Below, piece by piece: positions 35,076-46,400 of a stretch of DNA of 64,000 nt. The notes beneath the pieces are model-generated. The model made no database searches, was not told where the DNA came from, and saw nothing but the letters and a program-made list of their open reading frames with translations. The stretch is from CBDDFQ01 sp965227035 (GTDB lineage Bacteria; Pseudomonadota; Gammaproteobacteria; Burkholderiales; Burkholderiaceae_C), in contig OZ245724.1 in NCBI GenBank assembly GCA_965227035.1, positions 1,426,001-1,490,000 on the forward strand, written 5' to 3'. The position numbers and the translations under genes were made by a program. The first letter of the stretch is position 1. Each line of letters starts with the position of its first letter.

Positions 35076-38000
35076 GTGACTCTGCACCTCACTCAGAACA
35101 TTACCCAGTTCGAAGGCGCGCGCGCCTTGAGCGATTTCCGCGTCCAGCAACTTCTTCCCAGGCTCCAGGCGGTTCATGACCGAATCAGTGGCATCTCCGC
35201 CCGATTCGTTCATCTGGTCGCGTCGGACGTCATTCCCAGCGCAGAAGAAAAGTCCCGCATCTCGGCACTTTTGACTTACGGCGACCCGTACGAGGGCCCG
35301 ACCGACGGCCCATTGATCGTCGTCTCGCCCCGTCTGGGCACCGTGTCGCCCTGGGCATCGAAAGCCACCGACATCGCGCTGAACTGCGGTCTGGCAATTC
35401 GCCGGGTCGAGCGGGTCACTCATTACCGCCTCACGCTCAAGAACGGTCTGATCGGCAAAACCAGCCTCACCGAAGACCAGATGGTTGAGGTTGCCAACCT
35501 GCTGCACGACCGCATGACCGAATCGGCCATGTTCGATAACGCTCAGGCGGCCAGCCTGTTTGCCGAAGTGCCGGCAGCTGCTATGGAGCATGTCGATGTT
35601 CTGGGCGGTGGGCGCGCAGCTTTGGAAAGCGCGAACACCAAATTCGGTCTTGCACTGGCCGAAGACGAAATCGATTACCTCGTCGATGCATTCACCGGTT
35701 TGAAGCGCAACCCGACCGATGTCGAGTTGATGATGTTCGCGCAGGCCAACAGCGAGCATTGCCGCCACAAAATTTTCAATGCGCAGTTCACCATTGACGG
35801 CGTGGCGCAGGACAACAGCCTGTTCGGCATGATCCGCAACACGCACAAACTGGCGCCCCAGCACACCGTGGTCGCGTATTCAGACAACGCGTCGATCATG
35901 GAAGGCTCGCAGGTAGAGCGCTTCATCGCATCCGACGATCGCTCGTACAAGAAGTCCGACGCACTCAACCATGTGTTGATGAAGGTCGAGACCCACAACC
36001 ATCCCACGGCCATCTCTCCATTCCCCGGTGCATCCACCGGCGCTGGTGGCGAGATTCGCGACGAAGGCGCCACAGGCCGCGGATCGCGCCCCAAGGCGGG
36101 CCTGACCGGTTTCACCGTGTCGCGTTTGTTCGATGAAAGTTTCGGCAAGCCCGAGCACATTGCCAGCGCATTGCAAATCATGGTCGAGGGGCCCCTTGGC
36201 GGCGCTGCCTTCAACAACGAATTCGGACGTCCGAATCTGCTGGGCTATTTCCGCGAGTACGAGCAGTCGATCGAGTCCGATGTCGACAACATCCGACGCG
36301 GCTATCACAAGCCGATCATGATCGCGGGCGGTCTGGGCACCATCGATTCCAAGCTCACCCACAAGATCGAATTTCCCGCTGGATCCCTGCTGATTCAACT
36401 CGGCGGACCCGGCATGCGAATCGGCATGGGCGGAAGCGCAGCAAGCTCGATGGCGACAGGAGCGAACGCAGCCGAGCTCGACTTCGATTCGGTGCAGCGT
36501 GGCAATCCGGAAATCGAACGACGTGCGCAAGAGGTGATCAACCATTGCTGGGCCGCTGGCGACAAGAACCCTGTTTTGGCGATTCACGATGTTGGCGCCG
36601 GTGGACTCTCGAATGCATTCCCCGAGCTGACCAACGATGCCGGACGCGGCGCGCGATTCGATCTGCGTGCGGTGCCTCTCGAAGAGTCTGGGCTGGCGCC
36701 GAAAGAAATCTGGTGCAACGAAAGCCAGGAGCGATACGTGCTGGCCATTGCGCCGGAATCGCTCGACATGTTCAAGGCATTCTGCGAGCGAGAACGTTGC
36801 CCGTTCAGCGTCGTGGGCGTGGCAACCGAACAGCGCGAACTGGTGGTGGCCGATGGTGAATCTTCTGCAGAGAACACCCCGGTCGACATGCCGATGAACG
36901 TGCTCCTCGGCAAGCCGCCCAAGATGCATCGCGACGTCAAATCGGTCGCACGCAAATTCAAGCCGCTCGATTTCACCGGTGTCGATCTGCAGAGGGCGGT
37001 CATCGACGTGTTGTCGCACCCGACGGTCGCCTCCAAGCGATTCCTCATCACCATCGGCGATCGCACCGTGGGCGGCCTGAGCCATCGCGATCAGATGGTC
37101 GGTCCGTGGCAGCTGCCCGTTGCCGATTGCGCGGTGACGCTCGCCGACTACTCTGGCTTTGCCGGCGAAGCGATGAGCATGGGCGAACGCACGCCCCTGG
37201 CGGTGATCGATGCGCCCGCATCGGGACGCATGGCAGTGGCCGAAGCGATTACCAATCTGCTGGCTGCTCCCATCGATTTGCCGCGCGTGAAGTTGTCTGC
37301 CAACTGGATGGCCGCTTGCGGTGAACCGGGTGAAGACGCTGCCTTGTACGAAACCGTCAAAGCGGTCGGACTGGAACTATGTCCCGCGCTGGGAATTTCG
37401 ATTCCGGTCGGCAAAGATTCGCTGTCGATGCGCACCCAATGGAGCGTTGGCGCGTCCAAGGACAAGATCAAGGTCACCTCGCCGGTGAGCCTGATCATCA
37501 CGGCCTTCGCAACCCTGGCAGATGTTCGCAACACGCTAACGCCGCAACTGAACGCGACCATCGATGACACCACGCTGGTGCTCATCGATCTGGGCCACGG
37601 CAAGAACCGGATGGGTGCGAGCATCCTGTCGCAGGTGCTGGAGCAACCCGGCGGCGAAGTGCCCGATCTGGATGATGCTAAAGATCTGGTGAACCTGGTT
37701 AACGCGATCAACAAACTGCGCTCGCAAGGCAAGGTGCTCGCGTATCACGATCGCAGCGACGGCGGACTGATGGCAGCTGCCTGCGAAATGGCGTTCGCCG
37801 GACACGTGGGCGTGTCGCTCAACGTGGACATGCTGGTCACCGAAGGCGACGGCATTACCGACAGCAAAGCCGATTTCGGCGATGCGAAGAACTGGAGCGG
37901 TCAGGTCAGCGCTCGCCGCGAAGAACTCACGCTCAAAGCACTGTTCAGCGAAGAAATCGGCGTGCTGATTCAGGTGCCCACCGCCGATCGCAACGAGGTG

Positions 38001-39092
38001 ATGCAGACGCTACGCGAGCACGGCCTCAGCAAGCACAGCCATTTCGTGGGAAAGACCCGCCCGCAGTCGTCGAGCATCGATGCGGGCAAGGGACAAGTTC
38101 AAGTGTGGCGCGATACCAAGATGGTGTTCTCTGCGCAGCTGAGCGACTTGCATCAGGTGTGGGACAGCGTGAGCTGGAAGATTGCCGCGCAGCGCGACAA
38201 CCCGATCTGCGCCGATTCAGAACACGCCGCCGCTGGCGATCCCACCGATCCCGGCGCTCACCTGGCGCTCACCTTCGATCCGAAGGAGAACGTCGCGGCG
38301 CCGTACATCAATATCGCAATAAACACTTCCCGTCCCAAAGTGGCGATCCTGCGCGAGCAGGGCGTCAACTCGCATATCGAAATGGCTTACGCGTTCACGC
38401 AAGCCGGCTTCGAAGCGTACGACGTGCACATGACCGATCTACAGACCGGTCGCGCCAAGCTGGGCGATTTCAAGGGCGTAGTCGCCTGCGGTGGATTCAG
38501 CTACGGCGACACACTGGGTGCCGGCATCGGCTGGGCGCGCAGCATCACGTTCAACCCGCTGCTGGCGTCCGAGTTCGAGAAGTTCTTCGCTCGCACCGAC
38601 ACCTTCGCGCTCGGTGTTTGCAACGGATGCCAGATGTTCGCGGAACTCGCAGACATCATTCCCGGTGCGCAAGCCTGGCCACGGTTCACCACCAACAAGA
38701 GCGAGCGATTCGAAGCGCGGCTTTCGATGGTGGAGGTGCTGGAATCGCCGAGCATTTTCTTCAAGGGCATGGAAGGCAGTCGTCTGCCGGTGGCGGTTGC
38801 GCATGGCGAGGGCTATGCGAACTTCGCGTATCGCGGCGACGAATCGAAAGTAATCGGCGCGATGCGCTTCGTGGACAACCACGGCGCACCTACCGAGAAC
38901 TATCCGTTCAACCCCAACGGCAGTCCCGGCGGCCTCACATCGGTCACCACCTCAGACGGCCGCTTCACCGCGCTCATGCCCCATCCCGAGCGCGTGTTCC
39001 GCAACGTTCAGTTGAGCTGGACCAGCGGCGACGTTTCGGGCTTGAGTCCGTGGAGCCGCATCTGGGGCAACGCGCGCAAGTGGGTCGGTTAA
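35076..39092 (+). CDS. purL: Phosphoribosylformylglycinamidine synthase
   Basis: GTG start at 35076; 1,338 residues, the large single-chain form found in gamma- and betaproteobacteria. The N-terminal PurS-like domain begins GARALSDFRVQQLLPRL. The linker and two ATP-binding halves include VETHNHPTAISPFPGASTGAGGEIRDEG and the later DHRSDGGL-type motif (YHDRSDGGLMAAACEMAF). The C-terminal class-I glutaminase has the nucleophile Cys in LGVCNGCQMFAEL and the His/Glu partners in LMPHPERVFR. It makes FGAM from FGAR in purine synthesis. A purR-type operator was not recognised upstream. Confidence 0.97.
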   Translation: MTLHLTQNITQFEGARALSDFRVQQLLPRLQAVHDRISGISARFVHLVASDVIPSAEEKSRISALLTYGDPYEGPTDGPLIVVSPRLGTVSPWASKATDIALNCGLAIRRVERVTHYRLTLKNGLIGKTSLTEDQMVEVANLLHDRMTESAMFDNAQAASLFAEVPAAAMEHVDVLGGGRAALESANTKFGLALAEDEIDYLVDAFTGLKRNPTDVELMMFAQANSEHCRHKIFNAQFTIDGVAQDNSLFGMIRNTHKLAPQHTVVAYSDNASIMEGSQVERFIASDDRSYKKSDALNHVLMKVETHNHPTAISPFPGASTGAGGEIRDEGATGRGSRPKAGLTGFTVSRLFDESFGKPEHIASALQIMVEGPLGGAAFNNEFGRPNLLGYFREYEQSIESDVDNIRRGYHKPIMIAGGLGTIDSKLTHKIEFPAGSLLIQLGGPGMRIGMGGSAASSMATGANAAELDFDSVQRGNPEIERRAQEVINHCWAAGDKNPVLAIHDVGAGGLSNAFPELTNDAGRGARFDLRAVPLEESGLAPKEIWCNESQERYVLAIAPESLDMFKAFCERERCPFSVVGVATEQRELVVADGESSAENTPVDMPMNVLLGKPPKMHRDVKSVARKFKPLDFTGVDLQRAVIDVLSHPTVASKRFLITIGDRTVGGLSHRDQMVGPWQLPVADCAVTLADYSGFAGEAMSMGERTPLAVIDAPASGRMAVAEAITNLLAAPIDLPRVKLSANWMAACGEPGEDAALYETVKAVGLELCPALGISIPVGKDSLSMRTQWSVGASKDKIKVTSPVSLIITAFATLADVRNTLTPQLNATIDDTTLVLIDLGHGKNRMGASILSQVLEQPGGEVPDLDDAKDLVNLVNAINKLRSQGKVLAYHDRSDGGLMAAACEMAFAGHVGVSLNVDMLVTEGDGITDSKADFGDAKNWSGQVSARREELTLKALFSEEIGVLIQVPTADRNEVMQTLREHGLSKHSHFVGKTRPQSSSIDAGKGQVQVWRDTKMVFSAQLSDLHQVWDSVSWKIAAQRDNPICADSEHAAAGDPTDPGAHLALTFDPKENVAAPYINIAINTSRPKVAILREQGVNSHIEMAYAFTQAGFEAYDVHMTDLQTGRAKLGDFKGVVACGGFSYGDTLGAGIGWARSITFNPLLASEFEKFFARTDTFALGVCNGCQMFAELADIIPGAQAWPRFTTNKSERFEARLSMVEVLESPSIFFKGMEGSRLPVAVAHGEGYANFAYRGDESKVIGAMRFVDNHGAPTENYPFNPNGSPGGLTSVTTSDGRFTALMPHPERVFRNVQLSWTSGDVSGLSPWSRIWGNARKWVG

Positions 39093-39108
39093 TCGGCATC
39101 GACTACAA

Positions 39109-39360
39109 ATGACGATCACGACGCTGCTTCGCACGGCAATCCTGATATTCATGTTGGCCGCGCCGGTATGGATCGGCTCGTACGCGATCCTGATGTATCG
39201 GCTGCGTCGCGCGGTGTCGTACTTCGAATTGCGTCAGCTCAAGGGCAGGGGACGCAAGAACGCGCTGCTGGCGTTCTATTCCTGGAATCTGGCGATTGCG
39301 ATGGCGCTGATTCCGTTCGGGTATCTGTTGCTGCGGATGACCGGGATCGTGAAGGTCTAG
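39109..39360 (+). CDS. Small two-helix membrane protein, unknown function
   Basis: 83 residues; hydrophobic helices at about 5-29 (TLLRTAILIFMLAAPVWIGSYAILMY) and 57-79 (WNLAIAMALIPFGYLLLRMTG) with a basic loop between (RLRRAVSYFELRQLKGRGRKN). The short spacing (16 bases) after purL suggests readthrough. No family is recognised. The plausible codon pattern and charge distribution (basic loop, so likely both ends outside) make it credible as a real gene. Confidence 0.6.
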   Translation: MTITTLLRTAILIFMLAAPVWIGSYAILMYRLRRAVSYFELRQLKGRGRKNALLAFYSWNLAIAMALIPFGYLLLRMTGIVKV

Positions 39361-39367
39361 TTATCGC

Positions 39368-40312
39368 TCAATCGGCTGGGACGTCGTCTGGTGCTTTCAT
39401 CTTCGCCATCCACTCGGGGCTCATCGCGAGATTCAGACCTTTGGAGCCACGTCGAATCGGCGCTTCGAACCACTTGCTGTAGAGCTTGGTCATTTCGCCA
39501 GACGCTGCCATGGAGCGGATCGTGTCGTCGGCAACTTTCTTCAGTCCATTGCTTTTGAGCTGCATCATGACTGCCAGGGGCTCGGCAGCGCTACCTGCAC
39601 TCACTCGATTGAAGTCGGCAATGTTGCCGCCGCGACGAAGCACTTCGCCGAAGAAAACTTCCGGCGAACCCACATAAGCGTCGGCTTTGCCGTCGGACAG
39701 AGCATAGAAGGCCTGGCCGGAATTGCGGATCGGGATGATTCCGTTCGAATCGGCAGGCGAAATCATGCGAGTACGTAGCCATGCATCGGAGGTGCTGTTA
39801 GCGCTGACCAGCACGCGTTTGCCCGTCAGGGAATCGGCTGAAACCGGCGTGGCTTTAGGCGAGATCAACTGAGCTTTTTCGATACCGAACGCCACAGAGA
39901 AAAGGAAGTCTTTGCCGCGTGATGCCGTGTTAGAGGTGGCGCCGCACTCCATGTCGATGATGCCTTCGCGAACGAGCAGCGTGCGCGTGCCCAGCGTGAC
40001 TGTGTTGAAGCGAATTTTGAGATCGGGCTTGCCGACTGCGACCCGAACCTGCTCGGCAATTTTTGTACAGACGTCGACCGAGTAACCACGCGGCACCGGT
40101 GCCTGATCACCGTAAACGTAGCTGCCGTTCGCGATGTCGGGTTGATCGAGGTATGAAAACGGAAAAGCGTCTTCGCGAACACCGATAACGATCTCTCCCG
40201 CGCTGGCAATTTTTGCGAGATCGGCGTACTGAATGACCAGCGATTGAGCCGACACAGAGCCCGCCGACGCGACAGTAATGGTTGCTACAGCGAGAATCCG
40301 GGAAAAATACAT
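39368..40312 (-). CDS. Orphan amino-acid binding protein (GltI-like, family 3)
   Basis: 314 residues with a signal peptide (about 1-23, ending SVSAQ). Family 3 features: GEIVIGVREDAFPFSYLDQ, then RGYSVDVCTKIAEQV and GIIDMECGATSNTASRGKDFLFS. The VDVCTKI and MECGATSNT motifs resemble the glutamate/aspartate receptor GltI. No permease or ATPase is adjacent, so it either feeds a transporter encoded elsewhere or has another role. It is divergent from the giant surface-protein gene, sharing a 144-base intergenic region with it. Confidence 0.85.
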   Translation of the reverse strand: MYFSRILAVATITVASAGSVSAQSLVIQYADLAKIASAGEIVIGVREDAFPFSYLDQPDIANGSYVYGDQAPVPRGYSVDVCTKIAEQVRVAVGKPDLKIRFNTVTLGTRTLLVREGIIDMECGATSNTASRGKDFLFSVAFGIEKAQLISPKATPVSADSLTGKRVLVSANSTSDAWLRTRMISPADSNGIIPIRNSGQAFYALSDGKADAYVGSPEVFFGEVLRRGGNIADFNRVSAGSAAEPLAVMMQLKSNGLKKVADDTIRSMAASGEMTKLYSKWFEAPIRRGSKGLNLAMSPEWMAKMKAPDDVPAD

Positions 40313-40369
40313 TGTTTAATGCTCAAAAATATGGGGAAAGAGTACAAGACGGCCTTAAGCTGACTCACT

Positions 40370-40398
40370 TGGTAACGTACCACATTCGCTGGTTACGT
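40370..40398. promoter_or_regulatory. Direct repeats TGGTAACGT/TGGTTACGT 20 bp apart
   Basis: TGGTAACGT (40370-40378) and TGGTTACGT (40390-40398) are in the same orientation, exactly 20 bases start to start, about two helical turns. They sit 58-87 bases upstream of the giant surface-protein ATG, and 58 bases from the start of the divergent binding-protein gene. The layout fits a tandem-bound activator or repressor; the protein is unknown. Confidence 0.4.
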
Positions 40399-40456
40399 TT
40401 ACGGAATAAATCGCAGTTTTCGGCGATCTCCACTGGGTGGCGAGGGATTACAACAA

Positions 40457-43400
40457 ATGAGTTTGTCTTCGGATAAGAGGGCGCAATTTTTGCGTCCTCG
40501 TGCGCATCGCTATGTGCTCGAATCACGTCAATTGTTCGATGGTGCGGCGCTGGTTGATGCGGCTCATCACGATACGAGCAACACAGCGGCAGCCGACTCA
40601 TCGGCGCAAGCCGAGGCAAGCCGGGCATCTGCTGAAGCGGCCGCAAAAACTCAAGCGCCAGCAGCGCCAGCAGCAATCAACTCTAGCCCGGATGCAGCAG
40701 CATCGACTCCAAAAGCATCCGAGGCGGTCAGCTCCAGCGCAGGTGCCATGCCCGCTGCTGTCGAGGTGTACGTCATCGATAAAAGCGTCGATCAGTGGCA
40801 GCAGATTGCGAGCGATCTCGCAAAGACCGCACCCGACGGCACGAAGTTCGTTTATCTGGAGCGTGATTCGGGCGGATCCGAACAGCTCGCTTCGGCGTTG
40901 TCCGGGCTCAGCGGAATTTCGTCGATTCACATCTTCAGCCACGGCGCGGACGGTCAGGTCGTGCTCGGCAATACCACACTCGACTCGGCAACGCTGTCCC
41001 AGCACGCAGATGCTTGGAAAGCCATCGGCGCGGCAATGACAGCCGAAGGCGACATCCTGCTGTATGGATGCGACGTGTCGCAAAGCTCGACAGTCTTCAT
41101 CGATCGGTTGGCAGGTATCACGGGTGCCGATGTGGCGGCATCTTCCGATGCAACTGGCAGCGCAATTCACGGCGGCAATTGGACGCTCGAATCGCGAAGT
41201 GGATCTATCGAGACTGCAGCGGTTGCAGATGAAGCGTATGCAGGACTGCTCGCAGCGCCCACCGTGAACACCTCGACCACCGAGATCACCGTGATCGAGC
41301 CCACCACTTTGAACGACGTCTCCACAACCCGCGCCACGTTGAGCGGCTGGACCCTCAGCGACGACGGCGTCGGATCGAGCACAGTGCGCGTCGATGCGAC
41401 GGTGAGCAACACGGGTGTCGGTACCTTGAGCGACCCGAGCGCCAACGGCAGTGCAATCACCATTGCGGGCGGCCTTCGCTACACCGGATCGGTAGGCGGC
41501 GCGCAGGCGTGGCTGAACCAGCTCGTCTTCACTGCATCGAACGCCGAACTCGGAAGCTCCGCTGCCCACGCGCAGATCACGGTGTCCATCACCGATGGCG
41601 AATCGACACCTCTTACCGCCAGCAGGGTGATCGACGTGACGGTGACCGCAGCCAACGATCCGGCTACGCTGAACGATGGCGTCGCAACTGTCGTCGAAGG
41701 CTCGAACGTGGCGATCACCGGCACCGCGCTCGCCCCGGTCGACAGCGAAGTAACTTTCGGATCGCAGAACACGACGCAACTGGTGTATCGCCTTACGCAG
41801 GACACCAGCTACGGTTACCTCACGCTCAATGGCGATCGCCTCGGTGTGGGATCGACCTTCACCCAGGCACAGGTCGAGTCCGGTTCGGTCCGATACGTTC
41901 ACACGGCTGGCGGTACCGCGCAGCAGAACACGGCGGATGAATTCCGTGTCTCGCTGAACGACGGTGCGACGCCGCAGGCCAATTCCGCGACAGCCAAGGT
42001 CACGATCAACGTGACGCCTGTGAATCAGGCGCCGACGGTAAGCGGCGGCGGCGATATTTTTGAGGGCCAGCCTGCCAACGCGACGTCTGCGGGCGTGCCT
42101 CAATCGATCGTCGGCAATTTCATCACCGCTGACGGCGGCGGTGATCCCGGCGACCCGACCCTCAACGTGAAGTTGACCGGCCTTACTGCGCACGGCTCGC
42201 TGTTCTTCACTGGCTCTGCCGTTGTGAATGGCGTGACCACGGTCTTTACGAATCACCTGATGACCTCTGCCGACCTGGCTGGCTCGGGCTTCGTGTTCGC
42301 GTACTCGGCGCGTGGAGGTTTGCGTTATTCGAACGACGGCATCGACGTGGCTGGATTGCCGCCGAGCGACTCGTTCAACGTGACCGTTACAGACGGCGGC
42401 GGTGGACTCGGCGCAGGCGCGGCGCTGTCCGCATCGACCACCATCGCATTGAATATTCGCCCCGTAAACGACGATCCGACGCTGAATCCCGCCAGCACGC
42501 TCACGGCAACCGTGACCGGCAACGGTCCTGACGCCACACCCGCGACTGCCGACGATTTCCGAGTCACCATCACCACCGGCATGCTGCAGGTCACCGACGT
42601 GGATTCGGGCAACGAGCGGATTTCGTTCGTGCTGACCGATATTCCGGTTCACGGATACGTGCTTGTGAACAACGAGATCATCGGTCTCGGATCCACTTTC
42701 AACATGGCCGATGTCGTGGCTGGCCGGGTGCAATACATCCAGCTTGACCCGGCGGGTGTGGGCGCGACCGATCTGTTCAAGTTCAAAGTTCAGGACAACG
42801 CGCTTTCGGTGAAATGGGACGGTGCCGGTGAAGATTTCACACGCACCGGTGGTATTTACGACAACGCCGCCGAAACATCGCCTCTTACCGAATTCACATT
42901 CACGTTGAACCTGCAGGCGTCGGCTTCCGGCGGCGACGGAACAGGACTCACGCCTCGCGCTCCTGCGCCTGCGCCCACGACCTCATTGACGACGTCTTAT
43001 GCCGGTACCGATCCGAACACCGGCACGCCGGTGTCGACCGTTACCGAAGGCGGAACGACCGTGATCTACGGCGACGACGGCGTGCATTCACCCATGCTGT
43101 TCTACGCAGCCACAGGTGTTCCCTCGTCGCAGGTGATCTACACCATCGAAGGTTTCACAGGCACCACGGGCGCATGGAACGGCGTCATCCAGCGCTTCAA
43201 CACGACCACAAGCACCTGGGTGAACCTGTCCCAGTACGACACCTTTTCGCAGGCAGATCTGGATGCCGGTCGAGTGCAGTTCGTTCACGATGGCAACGAG
43301 GATTTCGAATCGGGCGTGCGCCTTCAGGTGTCTGCAGGCGGCATCGACAACGGTGCGCCCCTAGTGACCGATATCGAATTCAAGTTCTACGTGAAGCCGG

Positions 43401-46400
43401 TGAACGACGCACCCGTCACGAACGGCTCTACCAACAACCTCATGCTCGAGGGCGGCACCACAGCCATCACCACAGCGCAGTTGTCTTTCTCGGATGCCGA
43501 TGACGCGACCAGCGAGTCGTATCTCGAAAACACGGCAACCCTGCCCGGTGGTTTGGGTAACAACTTCGCGCTCAACAACGGCGCCCTGGGCGGCACTCCG
43601 CTGCAGTTTTTCATTACCTCGCTGCCGACGCACGGCAAGCTGCAATGGAACAACGGCGGCACCTGGACCGATGTTCTGGTGTCCGATCTGAACACCACGC
43701 TGTTCAACACGTCGCTCATTACCGGCTCTGCGGGAACCACCGGCTTGCGCTATGTGCACGACGGCTCGGAAGCCCGAACCGATACGTTCGGCGCAGTTAG
43801 CCGCGATCGCTGGAACGCTGACTCGAACAGCGGCTCGGTCAGTTTTGTCGTGACCAACGTGAACGATCCGCCGCAGATTGCAAGCGATCCGACCCAGCCG
43901 GATCCGACAGGAACCGATCCGAACAACATCGGCGGCGCTTCGGCGAACCAGCCTTTGGTCGGCGTGCTCGAGGGCACGGTCATGCAGATCACGAACGCGT
44001 ACCTGCAGGCATACGATCCCGACAGCACGTCGCAACAGGTGCAGTACCGGATCACTCAGGCGCCGGCGCATGGCTACATTGCTTACTCCGACAACGGCAC
44101 GACGTTCCAGTTGATCGGACTTGGTTTCTCGTTCACCCAGGAGCAGGTCGCCAACGGAAAAATCTACTACGTCAACGACGGATCGGACCCGACCAGCACA
44201 GGCTACCCAGCCACGCCCGACGATCTGTTCAAGTTCACGCTGGCCGATGGCGACAAGGAGCAGGTGAACAACTCGTTCTGGATCTACGTCACACCCACGA
44301 ACGATGCGCCGGTAGTTGCCGGTCCCACCGGTCCGATCAACATCGACAGCGCGATTCCGGGCAACAACCCGGTGGCAGGGTTCAGCGTGAGCGATCCCGA
44401 TCTGGCGACTGTCGAACTGCAGGAATCGGACTTCATGCAGGTGACGGTGCGATTGCTCAACAGCGCCAACACGCCTTTCAACCTCGCGAACTACGGCGGC
44501 ACGACCATTCAAGTCGCCACGACCGGCGCCGCGAGCGGCATCAGCATCGATGGCACGCACGGCGGCTCGGACGACTACCTCACCATTCGCGGAACCTCTG
44601 CGCAGGTCAATGCCGCGCTTGCAGGACTCACGGTGACTTTCGCGACCGATCGAAACGCCATTTACAAGGTGGAAGTCGTTGCAGACGATCGTGTGAGAGA
44701 CGCATCGACAGGCGCCTTCCTCGATCGCGATTCCGGTACTGGCGGTACCCAGCCGGGTGGCAACGGAGGCGGCACGCTCAACAGCCCGCCGACCGGCAGC
44801 ATCACGCCCAGCACCGTTGTGAATTCGGAACTGAATTTCTACACCGACGCAGCCAATTCGATTGCAGCCATCGCGGGCAACGTGTCTGCGAAATCGGTCG
44901 TCATTCGCGCATCGAGCGTCAACGATCCGGCGACGCTCACCGGCCCATCGACGGCAACCACGTTCGAAGATCAACCGACTTTCATCGGTGGAAGTTTCGT
45001 GGTTTCCGATCCGGAATCGGCTGCGTTCGATACGCCCGTGACCGTTACCTTGTCGGTGCCGCAAGGAACGCTCGGAATCGGTGGAAGCGGGGCGCAGACG
45101 ACGATAACGCCGCCCGCAGGTCAGGCAGTCGGTATTACCGGCGACAACACCGGAACCGTGACCTTGACCGGCCGCGCCAGTGACATCGAAGCGTTGTTGA
45201 ATTCGTCGACTCTGGGCCTGACTTACACCAGCGCCGCGAACGCCAATCACGATCAGAACTCCGGCGGCACCGCTGGAGACGTGACACTCACCACGACCTT
45301 CAGCGACGGCGCCTCCAACATCGGGAACGACGGCGGATCGGGAAGCGTCAGCAACAATCCGGCTCCTTTGATTACTGCGATCACGATCACAGCAGTGAAC
45401 GATGCTCCGACCGTCACGGCTGGAACCGGTTCGGTGTCCATCGTCGGCACGACTTCGATAGGCGGGTTCGTCATTGCAGACACCGACAACACCGACGGTG
45501 GGCCCTTGGCATCGACGGCCGGTGAAACCGATTTCGTTCAAGTGACGATTCGGTTGACCGACACGTCCAACGTTCCGCTATCGGCACTGCAGCATCTGAA
45601 TGTGGTGTTGAGCTCGACGAGTTCGCCAGCCGAGGATGGAACCAGCTTCGAGATAGACAACACCTATTCCGGCAACGCATCGGCGCTGGTTATTCGCGGC
45701 ACTGTCGCCAACGTCAATTCATATCTGGCTGGTTTGCAGCTTTCCTTAAGCGGTGCCTTGCTGAACGGCGACACGACGTACCGTATTCAGGTGGTTGCAG
45801 ACGACCGAGTGCGAAACGTTGCGACCGGCGTACTCACTGCGAGCGCGAACGGTGGGGACAATCCTTCCGGCGCAGGCGTCGGTAGCGGCACGACTGCTCC
45901 TCCCGGCGACGTCGCTGGATCGATTGTCGATCCCTACGCCACTGCACCGACCTCGGGAGAAGTTCTTAAGAACACCGGAATCGGCTTTCGTGCAATTTTC
46001 CCTTCCGGCGTGAACGACCCGGGCGTGATTTCGGCCGCCAACGTTACCGTGAACGAAGGTTCGGGCACGATCACCTTCAACGCAAGCAACGGCAATTTCA
46101 GCATCGCGGATCCGGATGCTCAAAGCGCCAGCAACATGACGGCGACGGTCACTGTGCCTGCCGGGTTCGTATTCACCACAGTGGGTGGAGCAGGCGGGTC
46201 GGTCGTCGGGCTCACCACTTCGACGATCACGATTACAGGCACGCAGGCGCAGATCAATTCGCGGTTGCAGGCCATGACAGTGAGCCTGCCCGATGAAGCT
46301 GCGAGTGGACTGAACGATCCCACTGCGGCCGACTGGAACGGCACGTTCAACGTGACCGTGGTCTACAACGACATGGGCAACACAGGCGGTCGTCCAGGCA

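Noticed and set aside
40598..42733. Long open frame on the minus strand across the start of the giant surface-protein gene
   Set aside because: It has low-complexity, Arg/His/Val-rich composition typical of an antisense shadow of GC-rich repeats, no start signal and no domain; the plus-strand gene is clearly real.
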